Part shown: positions 23,108 through 35,500 of the stretch, piece after piece
Layout: each line of letters begins with the position of its first letter
How positions within the stretch are numbered: the first letter of the stretch is position 1
Source: Litsea cubeba
Lineage: Eukaryota > Streptophyta > Magnoliopsida > Laurales > Lauraceae
Assembly (NCBI GenBank): GCA_012931725.1
Contig: CM022951.1
Span: 25,578,752 to 25,642,751 of the forward strand
Length of the DNA stretch: 64,000 nucleotides
Direction: 5' to 3'
The notes under the pieces: model-generated
Told to the model about the DNA's origin: nothing
What the model saw: the letters and a program-made list of their open reading frames with translations, nothing else
Database searches by the model: none
Position numbers and translations under genes: made by a program

Positions 23108-23502
23108 GAACCAAGCCCAACAGCTTGATAAGGGCTAAGTCATTGGACCAGCTAACAAGCCCGCTAATATGGTGGGCCAAATTCAGAATAGGTCAATTTG
23201 GATTTGCTTGAATAAGGTACAAGATAAGGCATAGTGATTAGCCTAATCTTATCCATTAGGTGGCAATATTGCATAGGATTTAGTCAGCATATTCTTCTTT
23301 CTTATTTAGTGATAATTTATCCTTGATTATAGCAGTCAGCTTAGATTTATTTCTATCTATGTAATTAGCACTCTTTATTTAGTAGAGAAGATTTAATGAG
23401 AAAGGTATCAGAATTTATCCCTAAAAATATGTGCTTGCACAAGGAGGCTATCCAACCTCGAATTGGACCACTATCTCTCTTTTCTCTTTTGGGTTCTTAT
23501 CA
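23059..23502 (+). mobile_element. Chromovirus 3' LTR (444 bp)
   Basis: It starts TGATAAG directly after a purine tract (gaagggggtaggaa) and ends CTTATCA at 23502, so the ends are inverted repeats. The pol frame runs a short way into it, as is common in these elements. The next five bases, GACTC, should be the right target duplication. GACTC also occurs at the matching place in host copy 1 (from 19264), showing where the element originally entered the MYB-like fragment. Confidence 0.78.
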
Positions 23503-24117
23503 GACTCCACAAACGAATTCCCAGAATCAGCTCCGAGAATGTCAGTTGGGTCTCCTCCCATTATGTTATTGTTGTAGCCATGAATGACTTGAGCGCATCC
23601 ATCAACATCTGCAAATCCATTACAGTACTGGTTCTTCTCACCGCCAATGAAGTCCAATTTTGGAATTGGAGAGAACATGTCATCCTGCATTTGGTTAGAA
23701 GAAGAGTCTTGCTGAAAAGCTTTTTCCGAATGATATTAGCTCCAATTGAAGGAAGAAGGAGATGGGGTGTCTTGACTTTGAGCTTGATATGGTTGGGAAG
23801 GAAGAGGTAGATATGCAGCTGTTTGAATGCTATGTTGATGACCTCTAATAGAAGAAGAGGAGGAAGAATAAGGTGAAGACCTTTCAATGGAGAAATATTG
23901 GGGTTGGAGAGTTTCATGGTTGTTGCAGCTGTTAGAGGCATCTCCACTGCTTTTATTGCCTGGATTTGGGCGAAAAGGTCCCATGTGGGGTATTGGTTGT
24001 TCAAAAGGCTATCTTGGGTTGGTAGCATCTCGGTCATCATTGAAGTAGACAATGAGAAATTGGAGATGAGGCTTTTGGAAGGTGGTGGTTTTGGCATGAA
24101 GGCGTTTGGACATACAC
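23503..24117 (-). pseudogene. Host gene fragment, copy 2 of the MYB-like C-terminal region
   Basis: This is a second copy of 19264-19917, starting exactly at the end of the chromovirus LTR. The minus-strand frame from 23984 reads through PYSSSSSSIRGHQ to PSPSSFNWS and then stops: TAA at 23736-23738 replaces the Glu codon kept in copy 1. The rest (MQDDMFSPIPKLDF) is preserved. The copies differ at scattered positions (a few percent by eye). Beyond 24117 the sequence continues into host-like DNA that is absent next to copy 1. Confidence 0.55.
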
Positions 24118-24229
24118 CTATGGTGGTTTTGACACAATGGCGTGATAATTTAATCTTTCACACCAGCATTTGGTCATACACCTTCTGGACAAACTCATTT
24201 GTCATCTGAATCCCCCCAATGCCTTACAA
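24118..24229. other. Flank of the MYB-like fragment
   Basis: It contains a second imperfect copy of 'ggtgtatg(t/a)ccaaa' on the minus strand. No gene is supported. Confidence 0.35.
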
Positions 24230-25980
24230 GTAGTGCCGAACACTCAAACAGAATAATACTATATTTGAGTAAGATTTTCACTATATTTCCAATTGAATCG
24301 AATCGAGTCAAATCATTAATGTCAAGACATTTCATACATATACTTCGTTCGAATTACAATCGAATATGGTATAACAATACGACAATTTTAACAACGAATG
24401 GAAATAATACAAGTTATGCATATAAATCATTATTTAGAATTTGGAAGTCGCATATAAAGTAAATCCCAATATGCACATGTATTTGATTAAGGTGAGTCAC
24501 GGTAATTTAGTAACCAATACTAAACTAATTATCCATCGTCTTTCACCGTCCAAATGATGTAGCTTAGAGAGTCGATGTACGGTTATCTTTAATTTGGTGA
24601 CACATTGCATATGTGAAGTACATCGAGTTCTTCGAACCCTCATCCATGCCAAGGTGTTAGACGAAAAGGACAATGTACATGAGATGATCTTAGCCTCAAC
24701 GATCTCTCACGTGATCACTTACCATTGGTCCCCTTTATCCGGTCAAAGGTGCGATTTCTAGGGTCCTACAAGTCTCTAAGTGTCCAAAAGCCCTATTGGT
24801 TGAGTGGTTACATCATAATCATCCTTAGGAAAGACTATGAAGGGTTTTCATCAACTTATGGCGAACCCCCCAGAGAGCGAGCTCCTCGCTATAGCCAGCG
24901 AAACAGGGAGGGGGTTCGCTCTTTCTTGCTGTAGCCAACGACACAGAACTCTCCTCCTTCCCAAACTCCAACACCTGCACAAAAATAATGAGCCTACATG
25001 CTCTACTTCACACAAATAGTTCATCCATCCACAAATTACATCTTCCATTAAGCACTACAAGCATCTAAAGTCATAACTCATTCCATGTTCATTTACATTT
25101 TCAAGAAAGAGGTTGGAATTATATCAAAATAGAATCTGATAATCCAATCAAGCCATGCATAATTAACTAAAGCTTATACTTGCCTTCAATCAAGCTTTGA
25201 CACTCTCTTATACAGATTTGGCTCCAATGTAATGGAAAACCCCCAAATTCTTCAACCCTAATAAAATGCCATGCCAATAAACTATGAAGATGCTTGCATG
25301 TAAGAAATATGGGTCTCATTGACCCAATTAGAGCTGAAATTTAGGGAAGAATGGATCTCTCACCTGTGGTAGTAATTGTAAGAGATGAGAAAAGGAGTTC
25401 TTGTAAAACTGTGGGGATGCGAAGTTAGAGGATGATGTGTTGAAGCTCAATCCTTCATCTAATTGCACATGCACAGGCTTCTCTGTAAATTGGAAAGGAG
25501 AGAAGGAAGAAAGTTTTGAGAAGAGGAAGAGCTTTCTCCTCCCATGCACAGAAATGAACGATTGAATGAAGAGGAATTGGGTTTTTTTAACATATATTTT
25601 CTCTGGTTCTAAGAATACCCCCTACTCTTTTATGTATTTATATTTAAAGTCAAATGAGAGCGCACTTAATGAATTTGAGATCAAATGACAAAGTGTCCAA
25701 TACGGAAATTAACGTGCTCATCGAGATACACACGATGGTGCCAAAATGATATGCGAATGATGCAAAATTAAAAAATCTAAATTTATAAAAAAGTCCTTGG
25801 CTCTACGTAACCGAGTCTAATCGGGTTTAAACTACCTATCCATGACCCAAGGTTTAAAAGACCAAATAAGGCTAACTTACATAAAAATATCTTACTTGGC
25901 ATCTAAGTATAATTAAATTAAATAAAATTAACTTAATTAATACTAAACATGGTTAACTTGAGTCGGGTCGGGGTGTAACA
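24230..25980 (-). mobile_element. Probable solo LTR of a Tekay/Del-like chromovirus
   Basis: On the minus strand the block begins TGTTACACCCCGACCCGAC at 25980, a start typical of plant Tekay/Del LTRs. A TATA box (TATAAATA) lies on the minus strand near 25634-25645. At about 24850-24950 there is a 'cgctatagc' segment also seen in the copia-3 LTR. No coding domains and no second LTR are present. The left limit is only a guess and no target duplication was found. Confidence 0.42.
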
Positions 25981-26266
25981 TCAAATCAACATAACCTAGA
26001 TCAGAAAACAATTCTAATTGGTCCGATGCAGGTGACATTTCAGACAAGTCTAGTGCCGATAGCAAGTCATAATCTTAACGAATCATTTTTTTTTATTTAA
26101 TTTCTAACATGAGCTTTTCATTCTGGTTATTTTGTAGGGATTTGGAGTTGGATGGAGTCATGCGTGGTTTGCAATTCAATGATTATGTTGCTGCATGTGG
26201 AATGGAAGTGGATATGTTTACACCAATTCTATGATTTATAGTGATGGGAGATATTTACAATGATGG
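25981..26266. other. Unassigned DNA
   Basis: No feature is supported. 'ttattttgtag' near 26130 could be a splice acceptor of a lost gene, but nothing confirms it. Confidence 0.4.
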
Positions 26267-27986
26267 TGATAGGATCCAAGGCCCAAGCACATACCATGCA
26301 AGTTGTGGGACCTAGAGGGGACTACACAACTCCATTAGATGCTTTGAGTAAAAATATCAACATTATGGTGCAAATCTTTCATTAGGTCAACCTCCCCATT
26401 TCATTGGAGATAATAAAGCAGTAATTGATTACCTTGATTTAGACAATATGGTTAGGGATTGAATACCTTCATTTTAAATGATTGATTACCTTGACTTGAG
26501 CTAATTGATTAGTAATTGATATTCATTATTTAAGGTAATTGATTATTAATTCATATCCATAACTTAAGGTAATTAATTGGTAATTGATAAAATAATTTTT
26601 ATCTTCGAGGCAAGGAATTCTAAAAATATCTTATATCCCTCTTTATGAAAATCAGAAAATTATTCTCCAAAACTCCATGCTTGCGCACAAGGAGCTCGTA
26701 TGTCCTTGAATTGGGCAATCTTATTTATCATAATCATCCAATTGGTATCATAACAATTGGTATCCAAGCATCGAAACTGGCATGGCTACCAACACCAGAA
26801 AGGAGGTTTTTGTCACAAAGGATGATAAACTTAATGAGGAAGTCCATCACAACATGAGAGCATTGCAAGATATCAAGGTGATCTTGGCTGCGATGGACTC
26901 CAAATACGACCATATCCATTCGATTCTTCCTAATAATATTGAAAAGGATGTATCACATAAAAGCAAAGTGAATCATAATCAAAACTGGGATTTGCATGAC
27001 AGCAACGTGAATTAGGATCAAAATGGAAATTCATAAGGCAGTAATGTGAATCCAAATCAAAACGGCATGCTTCAAACTTGAATTGCATGCAAGATGGGAT
27101 TTTCCCAAGTTCTCGGGGGTAGAGCCAATGCCTTGAATCTACAAAGTGAGCCGATTTTTTCAATACCAAAAGATATCAAAGGAGTAGAAGGTCCTCTTGA
27201 TAAATTGATTAGAAGGAGGTCCCGAAGAGGGACTCGCATATGAAATTGCAGCTGAGATCATGGTATTTAAACCCACAAATATTTCTATCGCAATTGGGCT
27301 CTCGCGATTGTAGGAAGAAAAGTTGTGGCGCATATGCTGGGTGGGACGACCCCCACCTCAGTCGCTACCAAATTCAAAAGTAAGATCCGCGGGGCCACGA
27401 ATTGCACCACCTATTTAATGACTCACTAGGGAATATCTAGTGATGGTGCTACAACGATTTTCTCATTTCAACCTTGTGGATAAGGGTTGACCTTCAAGGG
27501 GGTGGGAATGATCGGATCCAATGGCCAAGCACAGACCATGCAAGTTGTGGGACCTAAAGGGCACTACACAATTCCATTAGATTGCTTTGAGTAAAAATAG
27601 CAATAGTAGGTTGCAAATCTTTGATTATGTCAGTCTCCCTATATCATGGAGATAATTAAGCAGTGATTGACTACCTTGATTTAGGCAATTTGATTAGTGA
27701 TTGATTACCTTCATTTTAAGTGATTGATTACCTTGACTTGAGGCAATTGATTAGTAATTGATATTCATGATTTAAGGTAATTGATTATTAATTGATATTC
27801 ATGACTTAAGATAATTGATTAGCGATTATTAAAATAGTTTCTATATTTGAAGCAAGGAATTCTAAAAATATCTTGTATCCCTCTTTATGAAAATCTGAAA
27901 TTTATTCTCCAAATTTCTGTGCTTGTGGAAGGAGTTCGTCCATCATCGAATTAGGCAATCTTATCGCCATCATCCAACCGGTATCA
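26267..27986 (+). mobile_element. Internally deleted Ty3/gypsy element with both LTRs (1.7 kb)
   Basis: LTRs lie at 26267-26750 and 27509-27986, both TGAT...GGTATCA and clearly homologous but diverged. A methionine-tRNA-like primer site (TGGTATCCAAGC) lies at 26758-26769. A gag N-terminus (MATNTRKEVFVTKDDKLNEE, 26782-27015) follows. Then come scraps of coding sequence and a purine tract (caagggggtgggaa) before the right LTR. Protease, RT and integrase are gone. LTR ends and tract resemble those of the 20-23.5 kb chromovirus, so it may be a related deletion derivative. No clean target duplication is visible. Confidence 0.75.
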
Positions 27987-27987
27987 T

Positions 27988-30860
27988 TGTTGGAAAATTG
28001 TATGGCCTGACTGCCATGGGGCCCACGCTAGATCGAGCCCGGCGGTGTACTGCTAATGAACACCCAATAAGTCTTGATCTAGTTGAGTCAGATAAGGATT
28101 AGGTTCAGACTCCCAATTTGGTAGAATTCTCGTGCTGGTCAGGAGATGTGTGATTCCAAGAGGGATAATGTCCATAGTAGTTGATTATCTGCGAGTTCGG
28201 TTCCGGCACCCATATGGGAAAAACAATTCGTTCAATTGGTATCAAAGCCAAATCTGCGTGTGTTTGACGATTTAGATCTCGTGATAAGGTTGTGGATCGG
28301 GCGGATCAATGGAGACCTATCAGACTGGATCCTTAGAGGAGAGATCATATTAGAGTTTGATCTGATTAGTGGGAAACGCCGAACGAATTGAGTGTACTAG
28401 GGTTGCAATGCACCATCATCACATAGAACATGTGAAGAAAACTGAATAGAGGAGGTCTAGGGCTCTGTTACACCACACCTTCGCCTAAGAAGAGAGGGCC
28501 TATTTTTTTTTTTTATTGTTGCAGAGCACATTCACCGCAAACGAATAAGATGATGAACAAAGGACTTGGACTTTGATTCTCAGGTTCGCTGGGACCGCCG
28601 CCGCCAACCAAGCATTGCTGGAGATGCGCGCGCTACTGTCGGACATCTGCTGCCGCCAAAGAAGAACGTGGCTCGGTCTTTGGTTGTAGAGAAAGAAGAT
28701 AGTCCCTCAACTGTTCTTTTTTTAGAACATAGGAGAAGATGGGCCCGGATTTCTCAAGATGGGTCAAGTCAACGAGCGGTTCGGTTCTAAGGATTGGTGA
28801 CTGCGAGCGCTACGTAGTACCATCGACGGATCTTAAATCCAATGGTCAAAGATTTTTTTGGGCTAGATGCAATTATCTTTGACGTTGGAACTTTGTCAGG
28901 CGATATCTGGGTCATCTGAGCTCCAGTGGACGATCCGTTTACGCCTGTGAATTTCTGGCGTTGAGATCTATACATAAGTAGATGGAGATTGGTGATCCAA
29001 AGGTTAGGAAAATTTTGACCAGCAATCACGGTCAATGGTATCTTGACTTTTCTTTTTATTTATATGTTGGATATTTCTTATGGTATTTCTACACTGTATA
29101 ACCTCAGCAAGAGCAATATCTTCAGCGAGAAGAACCCACTCAAGTGGAGATACAAGATGGGTGCCTTATGTAGGGATTGTGCATTAGTTTATTGTGATAA
29201 GATCCAATATGCCTTTTCATTGATAAGCCCTTGACAACCACTGCCAACATCATCTTTTAATGGTAATTGGGCATTACCATGGGCAGTGGGGGTATAATAA
29301 CTGATCCACTAAATATTTGATTTGTGGATCAAGGGGTCGAGGATTTGATCAAAAGAATGTGAGCACAATCCAATGACACAAAGAGACAAGTGATCTCTGG
29401 TTAGTGGTAGTACTTGATAAAACCACTAGATCTTGGATGAAATAATCTATGATGTATGCATGTAATATTTATTGCCTAATGGATCCTTGATCAACAATTG
29501 GTTTGATCGGATCGATTATAAAGTGTTGACCACGGTTTGGAAAAACTAATTGATTAATGTGTTCCAAATTCTTTGTCTATTTTCAGGGTCTTCCACTTCA
29601 GTGGGGGTGTTACTCTCAAGTCCCAAGCCTCTTTAATATCTAATTTGAGGCTTGGAATAATTTTAGTCTATTTAAGTCAAGGGGACAAGAGAATTTGACG
29701 AGATAGACAACCTCATTGATTGGATACGAAGGTTATATTTATATGTAATGGTGGATCCGATGGAGGTGAAAGAACGGAACTGGTGTATCAATCTGTAGTA
29801 TTCAATGTGATCTCTAGGATGGAAATTGAAAATTTGAATTCATGAACAAAATCCGAAGATTGTGAGCATCTATAAATATGGAATAAAATTTGTGATATGT
29901 TTAAAAAATGTCATGAGTCCGGGTTCCTTTGGACTATGATAATTTCTTATATTTGGCGGATGCTTTATTAATTCCCACTCTGAGATGAGTAAATTTTGTA
30001 GATAAACTGGTTATAGAATATATTAATAAAATTTGTTCTAAGGAAATATAGCTGAAATTTGCATGCATGGGAGATTATTGCATTTTCGTAAATTGTCAAG
30101 ATGATATATACTTGCTTGATATATCTTGTGCTGAGTAAATTTTTTAGTTTTAATTATTTTGTATGTGTTGGATGTGTGGCTTGACACATCTATGACATTA
30201 AGAATATGACACATCAACAAAGATATAATAAATGGAGTGGTTGGGATGATATCTTTACGTGACCTTGGTATTTTTGAACCATGTCTAGGTGAAAAATGGC
30301 TGAGTAATCCTTTTCTAGAATAACTAAAAGTGTGATTAAGTGATATCATACACTCTAAAATATGATGGCCGTTTTATGTGTTCAAATTAAATGGGGGGGC
30401 GTGATTTGTTACTCCGATGGTGGCTTCAACAAATATGTTTAAATTTATCTAAATTGATATAAGCTTGATGCATTGTAAGCATGTTTTGAGTGGTATGTCG
30501 CTGAGTCATGAACCAATAGGGATCAAAAGTTAATGGATAAGATCCATTTAGGGGGTAGCATACCTATGACCGATTCAAAGAATATTTTACCTGGGGAGGA
30601 TCATACATATGTATTTGAATCTGCACATCCCATGACTAAAATGGTGTGGTTAAAAAGTTTTTCATTGTTGGATGCATTAGATCCATGTTCACCACACATA
30701 TCTTTCATTGTGTACTACTGTAAGGGGGGTATATTATTGAGTGCACAATATATATTAAATCGGACACCTCGTAAAATTTAGCCCAAAAACCCATTTATGA
30801 ACAATGGATTGGTGCCAAACCTAAAAACTGACCTATGAATGTTGGCATGCAAAAAACCAC
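27988..30860 (+). pseudogene. Decayed copia-like element: 5' LTR, primer site and integrase trace
   Basis: A short LTR (27988-28234) starts TGTTGGAAAATTGT and ends ACAATTCGTTCA. It is followed by the primer site TGGTATCAAAGC (28237-28248), as in copia elements. The 2.5 kb beyond it is badly broken. Near 30735-30830 the translation LLSAQYILNRTPRK, followed in another frame by EQWIGAKPK, resembles the copia integrase block 'LL.AaYilNR.P.K..PyElW.g.KP'. A purine tract 'aaatgggggggcgtga' lies near 30389. No matching 3' LTR was found. Confidence 0.5.
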
Positions 30861-31276
30861 ATATGCACCCCCAACAGGTCAAAATCAGACAAAGGCAAGT
30901 ATGAGGGTTTGTGATACAAACATAAGGCCAATAATGCCTCATTAAGCTGAATAAAACCTAGTATAGGCTTCAGAAGTCATCAGAAATACAAAGAAAGGTT
31001 CAACACTGAAAATCAACTCTATATTTGAGAGCTTCAAGATGCACAGACATGGACCTCAATGAGTTCTCAGACATGAATCCCAATAACTAGCTCAATGAGT
31101 CAGATCATGGTGAATCTCACTCCAAGGTTAAGGAATACACAAATTAAGCTTCAGAGCAACCCAGGGTCATTTGGCCAGGAATCTAGTTCAAGGGACCTCA
31201 AACCCTAATTCTTAAATAGGGTCTGAGATTCCACACTCAATCAACTCTCACATGCTAAGAATGGACTCAAAAGATT
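30861..31276. other. Unassigned DNA left of copia-2
   Basis: No gene or repeat is supported. The last bases are the flank of the copia-2 target site. Confidence 0.45.
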
Positions 31277-31281
31277 AAGAA

Positions 31282-32482
31282 TGTTGGAATTTGAGATGAC
31301 TTGAGTAGTCTTTGATGAATTGAAGAAGTTAGCATCTCAAGTATTGATTTGAGTTGGAATTCTTGTCAACACATTGTCACAAACGTGATGTTAAAAGGCT
31401 AGTGTTGATAGAGCTTAAAAGAAGAAATCAGAATTGGAAACAGAATTGAAACAGTCAGGAACTCAGAATTCCTGTAGCAGAGCACGCGGTCGACCGGGCT
31501 CTTCATGCGGTCGACCGAGCAAGAAGAAACCTGCAGAAAACAGAAAAAGGCACCTCTCAGTTATTTTCGTGACACAGTGTGTCTTCGGTCGACCGGGACC
31601 CCAGGATGTCGACCGAGCTCGAAATTGTCTGTTTTCCAGTCAGTGTCTTCGGTCGACCGAGCAAGCCATGATGTCGACCGAGCACGGGAACCAGAGTTGC
31701 GCAGAATTAGAAGTTTTGCACGAAAATTCAGCACAGTTATCTAATTTGTTTGGGACTCTTTCTAAACGAATTGTAGCCCGTTTTGAATACAATTAAGGGT
31801 TATTAAAACCTATATAAAGGCATGCTTGGGTCGTTCATAAACACACCAAGAAGAGACACCAGAGAGAGAAGAAGAGAAGAGAAAAGAGAGAGAGTTCTTG
31901 AGAGAAAGCAGAAGCTGCTGCTGTGTTGCTGTTGTGCTGATGTGGTGACGTTTTCTACAGCAATTGTGGACGAGATTATGCTCTAGAAGATGGTGATTCG
32001 TCCATGAGTTAAGTGTCTCTCTTTTATGCTTTAATTTCAATTTGTAAGGGATTGAGAGAGAGAGAATTGTAGAGGGGAAGGGCTGTAGACAGAGTTTATT
32101 TCTATTCTGTTTTTAACATCAAGTTGGTGCTTGGTGTTTGGGGTTTGGTGATCCTATCTGTTGGTGCAGATAAATTGTAAAGGGAGTCGGTGCTTCCTAG
32201 ATAGTTGGTGCTATCTGAAACTCAAGGGAGTAGGTGCTTCCTAGATAGTTGGTGCTATCTGAAACTAAGGGTTGGTGCTCTTTGTCGTTGGTGCGACTAA
32301 ATAAGATTCAGATCTGTCCCGGATTGGTGTTCGGACAGTCTTTGAACCGTGGACGTAGCCTTTCGGTGAACCACGTTAAATCTGGTGTCATTGTGTGGTT
32401 TGACTTGTTTTGTTGTTGAATTGGACCTGTTTTTAGAAATCACTGATTCACCCCCCCCTCTCAGTGATCGTGGTATCCAACA
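31282..32482 (+). mobile_element. copia-2 5' LTR
   Basis: A TATATAAA box lies at 31811-31818. About 120-330 bp upstream of it are six copies of the core GTCGACCG, most extended to the palindrome GGTCGACC (about 31488-31680). They occur in pairs about 20-25 bp apart. A purine-rich leader (31848-31900) and a tract of 'ttggtgc' direct repeats (32120-32330) follow. The short ORFs here are shadows. Confidence 0.93.
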
Positions 32483-32548
32483 ATTGGTATCAGAGCGAGG
32501 TTCCCTTGATCAGTTTAATATGCTAAGGGTGATCTCTTGTCAAATCAC

Positions 32549-35500
32549 ATGGCAGTCAATACAGGGAATATGAAAGCACCTCTGTTTGATGGTTCTAATT
32601 ACTCTTTCTGGAAGATTAGGATGCAAGCCTTCATCAAATCTCTTGGCTATGATGTTTGGGAGGCTGTCAGAGTCGGTTACAATGCTGCCAACGTACCCAA
32701 TGATACTGCATCGAAGAAGTTGGCAGACAACGACTCCAAGGCGCAGAATGCACTCTTTAGTGGCCTTGTGGACAGCGAACTTGTCAAAGTAATTGCATGC
32801 AAAACAGCCAAGGAAATTTGGGACAAGTTGCAAAGCATACATGAAGGTGATGAGAAGATTAAAGAAGCCAAATTGCAAACCCATCGCTCTCAATTTGAAT
32901 CTCTTCGCATGGAGGAAAGCGAGAATGTTGACTCATATTTGCAACGAGTGAATGAAGTCACGAATGACATTCGTGGACTAGGGGAGGAGATTAAAGAGCC
33001 GGTCATCGTCAAAAAGGTTCTAAGATCTCTTCTTCCCCGGTTTGATTCAAAAGTCTCAGCCATTGAAGAAGCCAAAGATCTGAATGCATTTTCCATGGAT
33101 GAATTACATGGTTCTCTAACTGCCTATGAGATGCGCATAGGAAAGACGTCTTCATCTGATAAAGAAGCCGCCTTCAAAGTTCAGAAAAAGGCAAAAGAGA
33201 CTGCTGGTCATGATGTTGATTCTGATGATGATGAGCTTGAGGCTCAATTTGTTAGAAAGTTGAAGAAAGGAAGCATTGGCAAGTACAAAGGGAAGCTACC
33301 CTTTAAATGCTTCAATTGTGGAGGTATTGGTCACTTTGCTGCGAAGTGTCCCCTAAAAGAAGACAATGATAATGACTCTTATGCTGAAAAGAATAAAGGA
33401 AAGAGAAATTTTAGAAAAAGGGGCAAAGCTAAAAACTTTCTATGTCAACAAGATGACAGCACGTCTGAAACTTCAGACGATGATGAATCAACCGAAGCTC
33501 TCTTCATGGTCACTGTTGAAGAAGAAGAAGAGCTAGATCCGGAAGAGGATGAGGAGGCTGAAGTCAATCTTGAAGAGGAACTCATAGCCGCACTTGAGGA
33601 GCTAAGCATGGAACGCAAATCAAGTAAGAAAAATCTGAAACTTCTCCATGAATCTGAAAGTTCTATTATTTCTTTGAAAACTCAAGTAGAAGAATATAAA
33701 AGAATGGTAGAAGTCCTTGAAAACCAAATAAGTATCAAAAAGGAAGAGGCTATGAAACTTGAAACTGAGATCGCTAGAGCAAAGGCTGAAAATTTGGAAA
33801 ATAGCAAGAAACTCAAAGCGCTCCAAGCGATTGAAGGGACTATGAAACTCAATGAACTACTGAAAGTTCAAAGACCAGCCCACTTCAGATTTGGTCTAGG
33901 ATTTGAGAAAGGTGAATCCTCTAAGATTGCACCTCCTAAAAGGAAAGAGTTTGTGAAGCAAGTCACTGCACCCTCTAACTCCATGAAGCCCACTCAACCT
34001 AGAAAGGAGTCCATTCCTGTTAGAAAGGTAATGAAGACTAACCAGCCACAAAGAAGATACAAATTCTATGGTTATTGCTTTCATTGTAATATGTTTGGAC
34101 ATAAAAGAGCTGATTGCAAATTCTATGTAAGAAACAGCCCATTTGTGACTAGGAATCCTTTTTCAATCCTAAGTAGCCACAAAATTGAGTGCTATATGTG
34201 TCATAATTATGGACACTTGGCTAGGGATTGTAGGTTGCATATTGCTAACAAATTTCAGGTTGAAAAGAAACCCAAGTTAGTCAAGGCTTGGAGAGCAAAG
34301 CAAAGTGCAGAAAGTCTCAAAGAATCTCTCATTGTGCAAACGGCATTCAATGCACAAAAGAAGACAGCACCATGGGTCCTTGATAGTGGTTGTTCAAGCC
34401 ATATGACTGGTGATAAAGAGAAATTCATCAAATTACAGCACTATGAAGGTGGTTCAGTGAAGTTTGGCAACAATGATGGTGCCAAAATCTGCGGAAAAGG
34501 TGTTATTCAGCTTATGGCAAACAAGATCAGATCTGAAGAAGTCTTATATGTGTCTGGATTGAGACACAACCTGCTTAGTGTGAGCCAGATCTGTGACAAG
34601 GGTCATGAAGTTATCTTCACAAAGAATGGGTTTGCCATCAAGAAGAGTAGCAACGGGAAAACAGTGGCAACTGGATCAAGAACTGCTGGAAATCTCTATA
34701 CATTGTCAGATGGAGCTGAAAAGACCTGCTTGATGAGTCGGACAGAGGAAAGTTGGTTGTGGCACAAACGCCTTGGGCATCTAAGCTTTGATAACATGTC
34801 AAAGATTTGCAATTCAAAGGCTGTAAGAGGCATGTCTAAAGTGGAAAAGCCTTCCAATCCCATTTGCGACTCTTGCCAAAAGGGAAAGCAAACGAGGGTT
34901 ATGTTCAAGTCAAAGGAGCATCATTCCAAGAAACCTCTTGAGCTAGTGCACACTGATCTCTGTGGACCGATGCGAACTCAAAGCACCAATGGAGATAAGT
35001 ATTTCATGTTATGCATTGATGATTATACTCGTATGACATGGGTATTGTTTCTTAAGCATAAGCATCAAGCACTTGATCGTTTTAAAGTGTTTAAAGCACA
35101 GGTTGAAAATCAATTGGAAAAACGTATCAAGATCTTAAGGTCTGATCGTGGAGGCGAGTTCACATCTGAAGAGTTCACTAAATATTGTGAACATCATGGC
35201 ATTCAAAGACAGTACTCAGCCCCTAGAACTCCACAGCAAAATGGAGTTGTGGAACGGAAGAATCGCACCGTACAAGAGATGGCTCGTACGATGCTAAGTG
35301 AAAGCAAGATGGCTGACAAGTATTGGAAAGAGGCAATTCATACGGCTGTATACATTCAAAATCGATGCTTGATCAGGCCACATGAAGTCAAAACTCCCTA
35401 TGAGCTATGGTTTGGAAGAAAAGCTACAGTCAAGCACTTCAGAGTCTTCGGCAGCAAGTGTTACATCAAGCGGCTCGAACAAAATCCGGGCAAATTTGAA

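Noticed and set aside
28566..28790. 74 aa Arg-rich ORF
   Set aside because: It lies in the untranslated or gag leader region of a decayed copia element. No homology is recognised.
31434..31796. 120 aa ORF in the copia-2 LTR (repeated at 37756-38118)
   Set aside because: It lies in the LTR promoter region over the GTCGACCG motifs. There is no family resemblance, and it exists twice only because the LTR does.
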